DNA from: Bacteroidales bacterium
GTDB taxonomy: Bacteria; Bacteroidota; Bacteroidia; Bacteroidales; UBA932
Direction of reading: 5' to 3'
Length of the DNA stretch: 38,588 nt
Assembly: GCA_024401855.1 (NCBI GenBank)
Contig: JAKSKH010000024.1
Span: 1-38,588 of the forward strand
Positions within the stretch are counted from its first letter, which is position 1. Each line of letters begins with the position of its first letter. The position numbers and the translations under genes were made by a program. The notes under the pieces are model-generated. The model was not told where the DNA came from and ran no database searches. It worked only from the letters and a program-made list of their open reading frames with translations. Below, piece after piece: positions 8,476 to 17,492 of the stretch.

Positions 8476-9183
8476 CTATCCCAGAAGAACGAAAACACAG
8501 GGACGCTTCCCAATGGAAAATCCCTGACAGTGCCTCCATTCCCCGACTGTGAGAGTGCGGATGAACTGAGTTTCCAATGTTATGTCAGCGGCGACACACA
8601 CGCGTGTGGAAGGAGAAAGATATGTAATCATATCGTCAAACAGAGAATCGTTACGATACGGCGTCTCTATAATAATCTGTGACTGGTTGCGCGACATTGA
8701 AAGTTTCTCGATATTCTTGAGTGCGCAGCGGCGCTCGTCAGTCTTAACGGGAATGTATCCGCAAAAGGCGAAAGACTGACCGTTCAGGCCGGAAGCCATC
8801 AGGGCAAGCATAAGTGAGGACGGTCCGACGAAAGGCAGGACCTTGATTCCGCGTTTATGGCATAAGGCAACAAGCGCGGCTCCCGGATCGGCTACAGCGG
8901 GAAGGCCTGCATCTGTTATCAAACCCACATCACCTTTGTCAAACAGTTCAAGAAGAGACTGTATTTCCTCCTGTGTGCTGTGTTCATTGAGGGTATGGAA
9001 TTCCAGTTCATCCATATGGCCTTTCAGACCATACTTCGAGAGGAAACGTCTTGCCGTCCGTATATCTTCGGCGATATAACATTTCAAGCTGCACGCAACG
9101 GACAGCACATTCATGGGAATGACATCGGTAGGGTCATTATCTCCCAGTGGAGAGGGTATCAGATGGAGTTTTCCTATGCTCAT
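8476..9183 (-). CDS. RsmI-like SAM-dependent methyltransferase (TP methylase fold)
   Basis: The 235-residue protein has the tetrapyrrole-methylase-type fold of RsmI: KLHLIPSPLGD at the N-terminus, YIAEDIRTARR (36-46), DVGLITDAGLPAVADPGA in the middle, then LPFVGPSSLMLALMASG. RsmI methylates the ribose of C1402 in 16S rRNA. The sequence diverges from canonical RsmI (DNDPTDVIPMN in place of the usual LEDIT region) and is shorter than the roughly 280 residues of E. coli RsmI. Bacteroidota often carry a second, divergent RsmI-like copy, so the substrate may differ. The start overlaps the end of the tamB-like gene by 47 bases, so the pair is one transcription unit. It converges with ygiQ across 14 bases. 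Confidence 0.85.
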   Translation of the reverse strand: MSIGKLHLIPSPLGDNDPTDVIPMNVLSVACSLKCYIAEDIRTARRFLSKYGLKGHMDELEFHTLNEHSTQEEIQSLLELFDKGDVGLITDAGLPAVADPGAALVALCHKRGIKVLPFVGPSSLMLALMASGLNGQSFAFCGYIPVKTDERRCALKNIEKLSMSRNQSQIIIETPYRNDSLFDDMITYLSPSTRVCVAADITLETQFIRTLTVGEWRHCQGFSIGKRPCVFVLLG

Positions 9184-12100
9184 CGTTTATCTTGATAATT
9201 ACATTGCCTTCTTTGGGGCGTTGGAATGAGAATTCCTTCTGATAACTGAAACCAAGGCCGTTGCGCTGGGAGTTATCGAGGAAATTGGTATAGTCATCCG
9301 CCGAATGTGAAAACAGACTGAGTCTGAAACGGCCGGGCTTGTCCAATTTGACTTCTATGTCGAGGTTCCCGACCATTTCGCCTGTAGGTTTGCTGGTGGT
9401 CTTGTACTTCCTGTTACCGAAACTGCCGTTGACAAGTACTCTGTTATTGAAAAGCTGGGTCGAAACCGCGATGTCGAAAATATTGGCTCCGCCCTGTACA
9501 CCCTGATAATCAAAACCGAAGTCCAAAGGAATATCCAACCTCTGCAATATGGAGTTCAACTGGTTGGACATGATTTCACTTACATTTGAGAACAGAACGC
9601 TCTGCCCATTGAACACGCCGGATGTTTCACTAGGCACAAAACTGCCTACAAGCAGGAGGGCCATAAACTGTTTCTGTATCTTGTCCTCTGTATTCAGAGC
9701 GCTTTCCACCTGGGATTTGGTCGTGGGATCAAGATCAGGAATATTTATGCTGAATGAGAGATTGGGGTTGCTGAGCCTGTTGCTGATGTTGATTCCGCAT
9801 TCCACAAGCCTGCGGCTTGAAACGGTGGTTGAATCGGTGATGAGGGAATTCAATGAAGCCTTGATCCTGTGTTTTGCCTTGATATCTATCTGACTGTCCA
9901 TCAGGTTACCGCCGAAAGTGACTGAACTTCCGTCCTGTATTTCGAACTCTTTGGACAGTATGCCCGGAAGGACGAAATTATAGCTTCCCTCTCTTATATT
10001 GTAACTTCCTCCAAGATCAAACAAAGCTTTTGAAGGTCTGATGTCCACGCTGATGCTTCCATCGCCGCCGAAGGAGATGACATTGCCGGACGCCTTGTCC
10101 ATTTCAATATATGCCTTAAGACCGGGATCCAGGGTCAGAGTTGCCCTTGTATGCATATCGCCCTTTCCCTTCGGGGAATTGCGGTTCAAGTTTGAAAGCA
10201 TAAGCTCATAAGGGTCGACATTATCGTCAACAGGCTGACAGAATGTAAGAAGGTCGCTCTTGTTGTTCGAAAGACTCCCGGAAAGCGGAATGTGAATTTC
10301 TCCGGATCCTGAGGTAACGAGGTTACCTTCAAGAAAAAGGGAGGACAGGGGACCGCTGACCTTGGCGGATCCGTTTACCGACATCCGTCCGTAAGGAGAT
10401 TCTTCGCCCTTCTCCGGTGAATTGAAAACAAGGAGATTGTCGCAGACAAGAGAGGCATTGAGGTTGAGATCCTTCAGATTATTATATTTAATGGAGCCGG
10501 AAAGGACAGCTGTGCCGTTTTCACAGTCGGAAATATTAAGAGCGTCAAAATTTATTCCCTCGTTGTTGACCGTAAAAGGTCCGTCAAACACATATGGGAC
10601 ATCGGTATAGGCAACCCGTGTAAGAAGATTGGAAAAACGGGTGTCGTGTCCGCTGATATTCAGTTTGTCAACAGAGCCTTTTATTGAAACATTTCCGCTA
10701 AGCGTCCCGTTCATGTCGCTGAAAACGCTGCTCAGGAAGGGAGCAAGCGGACTGACAGAAAAATCATCAAACCTTACAGAGCCGTCTATCCCTTTTCCTT
10801 CCGGCTTTATGTTGCATTTTGCAAAAAGAGCGTTCCTGTTACCGTAATTGTTCCTGAGATAAGCGGTAAGGCTTCCGGAATCGTCGTCCCACATGCTTGA
10901 AATGCGGAAATTGCCGGCATCTCGTCCTCCTATGTTGAGAGAATCGATTTTCATGTTCATCAGCATTCCAAGTTTACCTTTGACAGGCGATGACAGAAAA
11001 GCTTTGCCGGAAGCAGTTCCTTTTATTCCAATTTCCTTATCGGCAAATTCATCGATAAGGTCAAGATTCAAATTGTCGAGGGAAAGGGCCAGAGTATCGG
11101 CTTTGTCGGCTGATATTCCACCGAGCAGGTACAGGCCCTGATCTCCATTCAGTATGGAGAACTCCCTGACTTTAACGTCCCTTCCCCTGAGAGTAATACC
11201 GGAACCGTCAATTTTCCATGAATCGTCCCCGGCCGTGAAATAGGAATTCACGGGAGTAAAAGACACAATGAGACTGTCGGCAGAATCGCGGATAAGATCT
11301 GCATTGATGCATATGTTACCTGTATTATCCGTTCCTGAAATTCCGGTATAATTGAATCCGAGGGTCGCCCCGTTGTTTTTGGCAAAAAAGGAAAGAGCGG
11401 GAGATTGAAGGAGGAAATTATTCAGTTGAAGGTTGTCCCCCTGCATATAGGCATTCAGACTTCCGTCAAGATTATCAGCGTCCAGCCTGGCATTTTTAAT
11501 GAAGCTTGTACCGAACGCCAGGCGTGGAGACTGAAGGGTCGCCGTAAGTTCACTCCTGTCATTTACAAGCAGTCTGAAGTCTGTGTTGTCGGCAATGTAC
11601 AGACCGGGAACAATGTATGAAAGTAAATCTATTGAATTGTGGAATCTGACATCAAGATCGTAGGTGCCGGAAGATTTGCCTAAGGAATTGCCGGCACCGT
11701 ACAGGGCGGGAATCTCCCTATTTACGGAGATGTTCTTCAAATCGGGAAGAAGGTTTTCGATTATTCCATCAACGCGCATGTCGGCATCGACGAAAGAGGA
11801 GGAGAGTTTAAGATATTGCAGATTTCCCTCCGGCTGGGCGATTATGGACAGCTGACCGAGGTCCGATGTTCCGTCTGAATTGCTCAGATGAATGTCGGAA
11901 AGGGAAAATTCACCGAAATAGCAGTCATCGACTTCCGTAATGTCTGAATATATGTCAAAAGCAACGGAAGAGGGGTTGGGACGTCTGTCTATCATCAGTT
12001 TACCCAAATCGGCTTTAGAAAGTTCTCCTTTAAGCTTATATCTGGAAACACCGTTATGAGCCTTAAGGTCAAAGGAAGTCTTCAGATTGAGTTTCAAATT

Positions 12101-13630
12101 GGGATCATTGCTTTTCAATCCGGCCTTCACTGAATTTCCAGAAAGGGAAGCGGAACAGAAAATATTTGAAAAATCATATCCATTTGCAGTGAAAGAATTT
12201 ATGCGGAGAGAATCAACGGATATTTCAGGTTCCTGACATAATTTGCCACGGAATGAACCGGAGGCATCGAGTTTGCCCAGAAGCGGGCTTCCGGAAATAA
12301 TACCGAGATTCAGACTGTTGGAAATGAAACTGCCTTTGAAGTCCGGATCCCCGTCGCCGGATAAAAGATCGATGACATCCGCCTCTGCCTTTAACGAGCC
12401 TATCCTGGAATTCAGTCTTCCATTAAGTTTCAACCTGTTTGAAGGGCCTGCAGCCTTTCCGTCAAAGGTAAATCTGACTCCTGTTGCGTAATTTGAAAAA
12501 TCTGTTCCCAAGCCCCAGGTCGCAAGGAAACGTGACAACTGCGAACTCGTGAAACAGAAATTGGAAACCCGTGCGTTCGTATTCAGTTTCCTTATATCGG
12601 GCAGGCCGGAGAATTTTGCATCGATTCTTCCGGAGACACCGCTGCTTTTCTCGGTAAAAATAAGATTCTCAACCTGGGCGTCATTGACAAATCCTTTCAG
12701 ATGCCCTTCCCTGATAGCATATACACCCCTATTGCCTTGAAAACCACCGCCTGTAAAATACATAAGGGAGCGCATGGAAAGAGTTGAAGGCAGGAAAAAG
12801 GCCTCCATATGAACGTCGCTTATGTATTTCATGAAAGAATATGCATTCCGGAAAGTCTTGCAGTAAGAAGAAAGACTTATATCCGACCATGGATCAAGTA
12901 TATGGATATCTTCTATAACAGCTTTGCCCATTCCGACACGGCATCTTGCCTCCAGATGGTCCAGGACGTACCCCGATTTTTCAACTGCATCGAGATGATC
13001 GCAGATTCCGTACATGATTCTGCCGGCCATTCTGACGCTGTGACATCGGATTTCATTGGAACGGACATCAAGCCTGTCATAGTTGATCCCGGCTCCCGAA
13101 TACAATGACGAGTCACGGATATATGAGGTAAGGCGGAAACGGGTGTCGTGAAAACGGACTTTTCTGACAGTGAAGATTTCCGGTCCGCCAAGAGGTTCCT
13201 CCGGAGGAGGGGGAGTCCCGAGCACTCTGTTAAGGTTGTTGGTTATCTTTCGTATGCTGTCGGGTTCAGTGACGAGATGAAAGTCAAGGCCCTGGACATC
13301 AAGTCTGTTTATGTGTACTCCATGACTGCCGAAAAGACTGCGTATGGAAACGGTTGCAGAGAGCCTTTCAATACGGAGGAGTGTGTCTATATCCGAATAG
13401 GGTACGTCGTCAAGTATAAGAAAGTCCTTCACAAGGATGGAGCCGGAAGGGGATATGCTGACCTCACCTGCGGTGAACTTGCCGGCAAGAAGCGTGTCCA
13501 GCCTTTCGAGCGCCTTTCGGGAAAGCCAGCTCTGGACGGGAGGGAACTGAATGACAAGAAGTCCTGCCATGAAAATGACAAGTATCACGCCCAATATGCG
13601 CCCAATGATATGATATACCCTTTCAGACAT
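9137..13630 (-). CDS. tamB: TamB-like translocation/assembly protein (AsmA superfamily, DUF490)
   Basis: The 1497-residue protein begins with a single membrane anchor (about 10-28: GRILGVILVIFMAGLLVI). A very long run of beta-rich repeats follows, and a conserved C-terminal region contains the DUF490/TamB-type block (NIPDLDPTTKSQVESAL onward). Proteins of this architecture bridge the inner and outer membranes as hydrophobic grooves; roles in lipid transport and outer-membrane protein assembly are described for TamB and its AsmA-like relatives. It sits divergent to tsaD, sharing a 48-bp promoter region, an arrangement I believe is frequent in Bacteroidales. Its 3' end overlaps the RsmI-like gene. 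Open frames on the other strand inside this gene are shadows. Confidence 0.9.
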   Translation of the reverse strand: MSERVYHIIGRILGVILVIFMAGLLVIQFPPVQSWLSRKALERLDTLLAGKFTAGEVSISPSGSILVKDFLILDDVPYSDIDTLLRIERLSATVSIRSLFGSHGVHINRLDVQGLDFHLVTEPDSIRKITNNLNRVLGTPPPPEEPLGGPEIFTVRKVRFHDTRFRLTSYIRDSSLYSGAGINYDRLDVRSNEIRCHSVRMAGRIMYGICDHLDAVEKSGYVLDHLEARCRVGMGKAVIEDIHILDPWSDISLSSYCKTFRNAYSFMKYISDVHMEAFFLPSTLSMRSLMYFTGGGFQGNRGVYAIREGHLKGFVNDAQVENLIFTEKSSGVSGRIDAKFSGLPDIRKLNTNARVSNFCFTSSQLSRFLATWGLGTDFSNYATGVRFTFDGKAAGPSNRLKLNGRLNSRIGSLKAEADVIDLLSGDGDPDFKGSFISNSLNLGIISGSPLLGKLDASGSFRGKLCQEPEISVDSLRINSFTANGYDFSNIFCSASLSGNSVKAGLKSNDPNLKLNLKTSFDLKAHNGVSRYKLKGELSKADLGKLMIDRRPNPSSVAFDIYSDITEVDDCYFGEFSLSDIHLSNSDGTSDLGQLSIIAQPEGNLQYLKLSSSFVDADMRVDGIIENLLPDLKNISVNREIPALYGAGNSLGKSSGTYDLDVRFHNSIDLLSYIVPGLYIADNTDFRLLVNDRSELTATLQSPRLAFGTSFIKNARLDADNLDGSLNAYMQGDNLQLNNFLLQSPALSFFAKNNGATLGFNYTGISGTDNTGNICINADLIRDSADSLIVSFTPVNSYFTAGDDSWKIDGSGITLRGRDVKVREFSILNGDQGLYLLGGISADKADTLALSLDNLNLDLIDEFADKEIGIKGTASGKAFLSSPVKGKLGMLMNMKIDSLNIGGRDAGNFRISSMWDDDSGSLTAYLRNNYGNRNALFAKCNIKPEGKGIDGSVRFDDFSVSPLAPFLSSVFSDMNGTLSGNVSIKGSVDKLNISGHDTRFSNLLTRVAYTDVPYVFDGPFTVNNEGINFDALNISDCENGTAVLSGSIKYNNLKDLNLNASLVCDNLLVFNSPEKGEESPYGRMSVNGSAKVSGPLSSLFLEGNLVTSGSGEIHIPLSGSLSNNKSDLLTFCQPVDDNVDPYELMLSNLNRNSPKGKGDMHTRATLTLDPGLKAYIEMDKASGNVISFGGDGSISVDIRPSKALFDLGGSYNIREGSYNFVLPGILSKEFEIQDGSSVTFGGNLMDSQIDIKAKHRIKASLNSLITDSTTVSSRRLVECGINISNRLSNPNLSFSINIPDLDPTTKSQVESALNTEDKIQKQFMALLLVGSFVPSETSGVFNGQSVLFSNVSEIMSNQLNSILQRLDIPLDFGFDYQGVQGGANIFDIAVSTQLFNNRVLVNGSFGNRKYKTTSKPTGEMVGNLDIEVKLDKPGRFRLSLFSHSADDYTNFLDNSQRNGLGFSYQKEFSFQRPKEGNVIIKINDEHRKTPSDTLSTGR

Positions 13631-13641
13631 ATTGTATCCTA

Positions 13642-13649
13642 CAAATGTA
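13642..13649 (-). promoter_or_regulatory. -7 box of the tamB-like gene
   Basis: The minus strand reads TACATTTG, a TAnnTTTG match, ending 11 bases before the ATG at 13630. I see no clear TTG -33 element at the usual distance. Confidence 0.65.
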
Positions 13650-13662
13650 ACAAAATTATTGC

Positions 13663-13670
13663 TAAATTTG
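13663..13670 (+). promoter_or_regulatory. -7 box of tsaD
   Basis: TAAATTTG matches the consensus and ends eight bases before the tsaD ATG at 13679, so the mRNA leader can be only a few bases long. It lies 13 bp from the divergent tamB box. Confidence 0.7.
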
Positions 13671-13678
13671 CGGTGGTT

Positions 13679-14701
13679 ATGGCAGACATTATTCTAGGTA
13701 TAGAGTCGTCCTGCGACGACACTTCGGCGGCCGTCATAAGGGACGGTTATCTTCTTTCGAATGTGATAGCATCTCAGGACGTTCACAGAAGTTTCGGCGG
13801 CGTCGTTCCCGAACTTGCGTCCCGCGCACACGAATTGAACATTGTTCCCGTAGTGAGCGAAGCCCTTTCCAGAGCAGGGGTGAAGGCATCCGACCTTACG
13901 GCAATCGCTTTCACGCGCGGTCCGGGCCTGCTGGGTTCGCTTCTGGTAGGCACATCCTTCGCCAAGGCCATGGGACTGGCGCTGGATATCCCCATTGTCA
14001 TGGTAAACCATCTTCAGGGCCACATCCTTGCCGGATTCGTGAAGCAGGAAGGTGTCCCGGTCCGCCAGCCGTCCTTTCCATACATATGTCTGCTTGTAAG
14101 CGGGGGGAACTCACAGATTGTCCGGGTTGACGACCCTCTGCATTTCGAAATACTCGGCCAGACAATAGACGATGCTGTCGGAGAGGCCTTCGACAAATGT
14201 TCCAAAATGATGGGACTCGGATATCCTGGAGGCCCTATCATCGACAAATTTGCAAAGCAGGGCGACCCTCTCCGCTTTAAATTCGCCAAGCCCAATGTAC
14301 CGGGTCTCGACTACTCATTCAGCGGTATCAAGACCTCGCTGCTGTACTTTGTCCGCGATGAAATCGCAAAGGACCCGGACTTCATGGAAAAGAACAAGGA
14401 GGACATCTGTGCCTCTTTCCAGAAAGCACTGATAGATATTCTTATGGACAAACTTGTGAAGGCCGTAAAGCAGACCGGTATAAGGGAAGTGGCCATAGGA
14501 GGAGGCGTTTCCGCAAACAGCGGTCTGAGGAACAGAATCTCGGAAGAAGGGAAGAAACGCGGATGGAACACATATCTGCCCGAATTCAAATTCACCACGG
14601 ACAATGCGGCGATGATAGCAATAGCCGGGTACTACCATTATCTTGCCGGAGAACGCACCTCCCTCGATGTGGCGCCTGTCTCAAGAATGGCCGACTTCTG
14701 A
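13679..14701 (+). CDS. tsaD: tRNA N6-threonylcarbamoyladenosine synthase subunit TsaD
   Basis: The 340-residue protein is a full-length TsaD/Kae1. It opens with ILGIESSCDDTSAAV, carries the iron-binding histidines in MVNHLQGHILAG (His111 and His115), and has the ATP-binding LLVSGGNSQ and a C-terminal GGGVSANSGLR. With TsaB and TsaE it transfers the threonylcarbamoyl group to A37 of tRNAs that read ANN codons; both tRNA genes in the window encode other parts of the decoding set. The frame is open far upstream, inside the tamB antisense region, but the ATG at 13679 gives the canonical N-terminus just after its -7 box. Its 3' end overlaps the convergent flavoprotein gene by 21 bases. Confidence 0.97.
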   Translation: MADIILGIESSCDDTSAAVIRDGYLLSNVIASQDVHRSFGGVVPELASRAHELNIVPVVSEALSRAGVKASDLTAIAFTRGPGLLGSLLVGTSFAKAMGLALDIPIVMVNHLQGHILAGFVKQEGVPVRQPSFPYICLLVSGGNSQIVRVDDPLHFEILGQTIDDAVGEAFDKCSKMMGLGYPGGPIIDKFAKQGDPLRFKFAKPNVPGLDYSFSGIKTSLLYFVRDEIAKDPDFMEKNKEDICASFQKALIDILMDKLVKAVKQTGIREVAIGGGVSANSGLRNRISEEGKKRGWNTYLPEFKFTTDNAAMIAIAGYYHYLAGERTSLDVAPVSRMADF

Positions 14702-16198
14702 ACTGCGGGCCGCGGCTTCGGCGCAACGGATGCCGTCCATGGCGCTTGACACGATGCCTCCGGAATATCCCGCACCTTCTCCACAAGGGTAAATACCTTT
14801 CATCGAAACATATTCAAGAGTTTCCGGATCCCTCGGGATACGCACGGGCGATGAGGTACGCGATTCGACTCCGAGAAGAAGCGCGGCATTCGTATAATAG
14901 TTTCTCATCCTGACGCGGGGAAAGGCCTTGCGCAGACGGTCTGCAACAATGGGAGGAAGAAGTTCATGCAGGGGAGCATTCACCGTTCCGGGAGCATAGG
15001 TTGTCTCAGGGAGCTGTTTTGACAGTTTCCCAAGACAGAAATCCTCCATCCTCTGTGCGGGAGCGGCCATTGGATTCGAAGGGAAACGGCTGGCGCTGAA
15101 GTCATACATCCTCTTCTCGACCTCATGCTGGAAATCCATCAGGCGGAACGGGCCGTCTCCCGGAACATCTTCAGGCTCAATCTGGACAACAACTCCGGCA
15201 TTCGCGAATTTACCGTTGCGGTTGGAGTTCGACATCCCGTTGAGCACGATGGTTCCGGGCTCGGTGGAGGAGGGGACAAGAATACCTCCGGGGCACATGC
15301 AGAACGAGAATACCCCTCGTCCGTCAACCTGTTCCACGAAAGAATACTCCGCGGCGGGAACCCCGGGCTTCCATTGCCCGTGATACTGGCACCAGTTGAT
15401 TTTTTCCTGAGGGTGCTCCACCCTCACTCCCAAGGCGAACCCCTTCGCCTCAAGCGCCCCGCCTGCATCATGAAGCATTTCATACACGTCGCGCGCGGAA
15501 TGCCCGGTTGCGAGTATGACAGCCTTGCCATGGAAAACGGAGCCGTCGGCAGCGGTTACGGAACAGTCCGGACCAATTGATGTCACCCTGGTACTGAAAT
15601 GATATTCCCCACCATGTTCGACTATGTGCTTGCGGATATTCTCGACTACCACGGGCAGTTTGTCGGAACCGATATGCGGATGCGCGTCTATAAGGATGTC
15701 GGGACTTGCACCGAAGAAAACGAGTTGATGCAGAACCTCTCTTATGTCGCCCCGCTTGGAACTGCGTGTGTAAAGCTTTCCGTCGGAGAATGCTCCGGCA
15801 CCGCCTTCACCGTAGCAGTAGTTGGAGTCGGGGTTGACTATGCCTTCACGCGAAAGTTTTGCCATATCGAACTTTCTCTCATGCACATCTTTACCGCGTT
15901 CGAGGATTATCGGTTTGAGACCCAGGGTAATAAGTTTGAGGGCTGCGAACATTCCGGCAGGACCGGCCCCGACTACTATGACGGAATCGGAATCGTGTAC
16001 ATCAGGATATTCCGGCAACTCATATTCCCGATAATTGTCTTCGGGAGCGTAAGCCTCATATTGATAGCGCCATACAGGGTCTTTTCTGGCATCTATGGAA
16101 CGTTTCTTCAGAACATATTTAAGCCCTGCGGCTTTCGCCTCAATCTCTTTCAGACGAGGCTCACGAGTAATAGGGCAGACGATTTCAAATTCTTTCAT
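14681..16198 (-). CDS. FAD-dependent dehydrogenase of the COG2509 family
   Basis: The 505-residue protein has an N-terminal segment of about 70 residues, then a dinucleotide-binding VIVVGAGPAGMFAALKL (GAGPAG at 77-82), the conserved NYCYGEGGAGAFSDGKLYTR region and a C-terminal YPCGEGAGYSGGIVSSAMDG that closes the FAD site. This is the architecture of the uncharacterised COG2509 NAD(P)/FAD-dependent oxidoreductases. It is cytoplasmic and its substrate is unknown. Its start overlaps the stop of the BaiN-like gene in an ATGA, so the two flavoproteins are made together. The last seven codons overlap the end of tsaD on the other strand. Confidence 0.9.
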   Translation of the reverse strand: MKEFEIVCPITREPRLKEIEAKAAGLKYVLKKRSIDARKDPVWRYQYEAYAPEDNYREYELPEYPDVHDSDSVIVVGAGPAGMFAALKLITLGLKPIILERGKDVHERKFDMAKLSREGIVNPDSNYCYGEGGAGAFSDGKLYTRSSKRGDIREVLHQLVFFGASPDILIDAHPHIGSDKLPVVVENIRKHIVEHGGEYHFSTRVTSIGPDCSVTAADGSVFHGKAVILATGHSARDVYEMLHDAGGALEAKGFALGVRVEHPQEKINWCQYHGQWKPGVPAAEYSFVEQVDGRGVFSFCMCPGGILVPSSTEPGTIVLNGMSNSNRNGKFANAGVVVQIEPEDVPGDGPFRLMDFQHEVEKRMYDFSASRFPSNPMAAPAQRMEDFCLGKLSKQLPETTYAPGTVNAPLHELLPPIVADRLRKAFPRVRMRNYYTNAALLLGVESRTSSPVRIPRDPETLEYVSMKGIYPCGEGAGYSGGIVSSAMDGIRCAEAAARSSEVGHS

Positions 16199-17331
16199 AA
16201 GCTTTTATATGCATTCAGGCCCGCCAGCGCACCCGTCGAGAAAGCGCACTGAAGATTGTATCCTCCCGTATCCGCATCTATGTCAAGGACTTCACCGCAA
16301 AAGAAAAGTCCTGGTAAGATACGGGACTCCATAGTCTTTGGAACGACGTTGCCGTCAGAGACTCCGCCGGCGGTCACGACCGCACGCTCGTACCCGACAT
16401 ATCCGTCTATGTCGAAATTCCATTCTTCGCGGTCCTTTTCTGCACTGAGCGGATTAACAAGCACTTTAAGGCTGACCCTTGATCCATTTACAAGAGCTTT
16501 GACGGCTTTCCTGCTGAGCTGGAAACCTACAGGACCCTCAATGCCCCCGTCGGTAAAGTAAAGCTCGCCGGTGTCGGCATCCGATTCATTCCCGTCTATG
16601 AACAGGGTGGCGGTCACGCATTTGAGCTGCCTGCCGCATAATCTTTTACCCAAATCGGCCATAGGAACGCTTCTGTCTATGTGAAGATCCCCGAAGTTCA
16701 CGCGAATCTTGTATCCTCTTGGGACCAGGGCGGTAAGGGAGGGGAAAAGGGGCGATGTGGAATGGCCTGTCTCCTCCGCCCAGCGGTAACCGTCACCGCT
16801 GCTGCCGGTCGACGGGTAGCTCAAGCCTCCGGTTGCTATGATAAGTTTGCGGCCGGTGTACTTGCGTCCGTCAACGGACACGACGGAAAATGGTTCGGTC
16901 CCGGCTATTGATGCGACCTCAAAATCCGTTTCTATCTTAACCCCTCTGGAGTGGCAGGCATTTACAAGAGTATCGACGACATCGGATGCCCTGTAAGATG
17001 CCGGGAAAGCCCTGTCTCCACGCTCTATTACGTATTTCATGCCGTAAGACTGAAAGAAATCAAGAGTTTTGGCGGGAGGGAAATTATAGAATGAGGAGCG
17101 GACAAAATTGCTTCTTGACCTTATGTGGGGGGAGAAAGCGTTCCAATCCTTGACATTCGTGAAATTGCAGCGGCCTTTTCCGGTAATCATTATTTTGCGA
17201 CCGGGGCGATGCATTTTCTCCAGAACGGTCACTTGGATATCCTCACCGGACCTGACCGCGGCATCGGCGGCATGAAATGCGGCCATAAGACCCGAGGCTC
17301 CTCCTCCAATTATCAGAATGTCAGATTTCAC
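16195..17331 (-). CDS. BaiN/HI0933-family NAD(P)/FAD-dependent oxidoreductase
   Basis: With the GTG start at 17331 the protein has 378 residues. It begins with ILIIGGGASGLMAAFHA (FAD site, GGGASG at 9-14). Further HI0933-family hallmarks are GRKIMITGKGRCNFTN, LIIATGGLSYPSTGSSGDGY, AVVTAGGVSDGNV and the C-terminal LFFCGEVLDIDADTGGYNLQ. The family includes BaiN of bile acid metabolism and many members of unknown substrate. An upstream in-frame ATG at 17376 would add 15 residues but lies inside the SRP RNA, before its U-tract, so I reject it. The gene lies downstream of ffs on the same strand, and I see no -7 box in the 30-base gap. It is coupled to the COG2509 gene by a four-base overlap. Confidence 0.9.
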   Translation of the reverse strand: MKSDILIIGGGASGLMAAFHAADAAVRSGEDIQVTVLEKMHRPGRKIMITGKGRCNFTNVKDWNAFSPHIRSRSNFVRSSFYNFPPAKTLDFFQSYGMKYVIERGDRAFPASYRASDVVDTLVNACHSRGVKIETDFEVASIAGTEPFSVVSVDGRKYTGRKLIIATGGLSYPSTGSSGDGYRWAEETGHSTSPLFPSLTALVPRGYKIRVNFGDLHIDRSVPMADLGKRLCGRQLKCVTATLFIDGNESDADTGELYFTDGGIEGPVGFQLSRKAVKALVNGSRVSLKVLVNPLSAEKDREEWNFDIDGYVGYERAVVTAGGVSDGNVVPKTMESRILPGLFFCGEVLDIDADTGGYNLQCAFSTGALAGLNAYKSL

Positions 17332-17361
17332 TTGTGATTCGCGTTGAAAGAAAACAAAAAA

Positions 17362-17458
17362 GGGAAAGCTTAGCACATCGCACCGCTACAACCTCTTACC
17401 CTTGCTGCATTCCTGCCCTGGGGGAGTTGGGAGGGAGCTGGTCGTGTACGACTTTCCC
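17362..17458 (-). ncRNA. ffs: Small bacterial signal recognition particle RNA (4.5S-like)
   Basis: On the minus strand a 97-base RNA opens with GGGAAAG (17458-17452) and closes with CTTTCCC (17368-17362), forming the terminal stem. The apical domain around GGGCAGGAATGCAGCAAGGG (about 17419-17400) has the SRP helix 8 signature: the AGGA and AGCA strands that form the Ffh-binding symmetric loop. A U-rich tract (17361-17350) follows the stem and can end transcription. A consensus promoter lies directly upstream. The RNA binds Ffh and targets nascent membrane and exported proteins to the inner membrane. It is the short form without an Alu domain. Confidence 0.9.
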
Positions 17459-17462
17459 GATG

Positions 17463-17492
17463 CAAATATAATCAAATAGAATCAAAAATCAA
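17463..17492 (-). promoter_or_regulatory. Promoter of the SRP RNA
   Basis: The minus strand has TTG (17492-17490), a 19-base spacer and TATATTTG (17470-17463), four bases before the RNA's terminal stem. This is a textbook Bacteroidota -33/-7 pair. Its -33 element lies in the last codons of cdd, which therefore share sequence with the promoter. Confidence 0.8.

Noticed and set aside
9549-13108. Many open frames on the plus strand opposite the tamB-like gene
   Set aside because: They are short, lack promoters and family motifs, and arise from the codon pattern of the long reverse gene.
13148-13678. Long upstream extension of the tsaD reading frame
   Set aside because: It lies antisense to the 5' part of the tamB-like gene and upstream of the tsaD promoter; TsaD starts canonically at 13679.
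17332-17376. Fifteen-residue N-terminal extension of the BaiN-like protein
   Set aside because: It would begin within the SRP RNA and the segment has no resemblance to the family; the GTG at 17331 fits the fold start.
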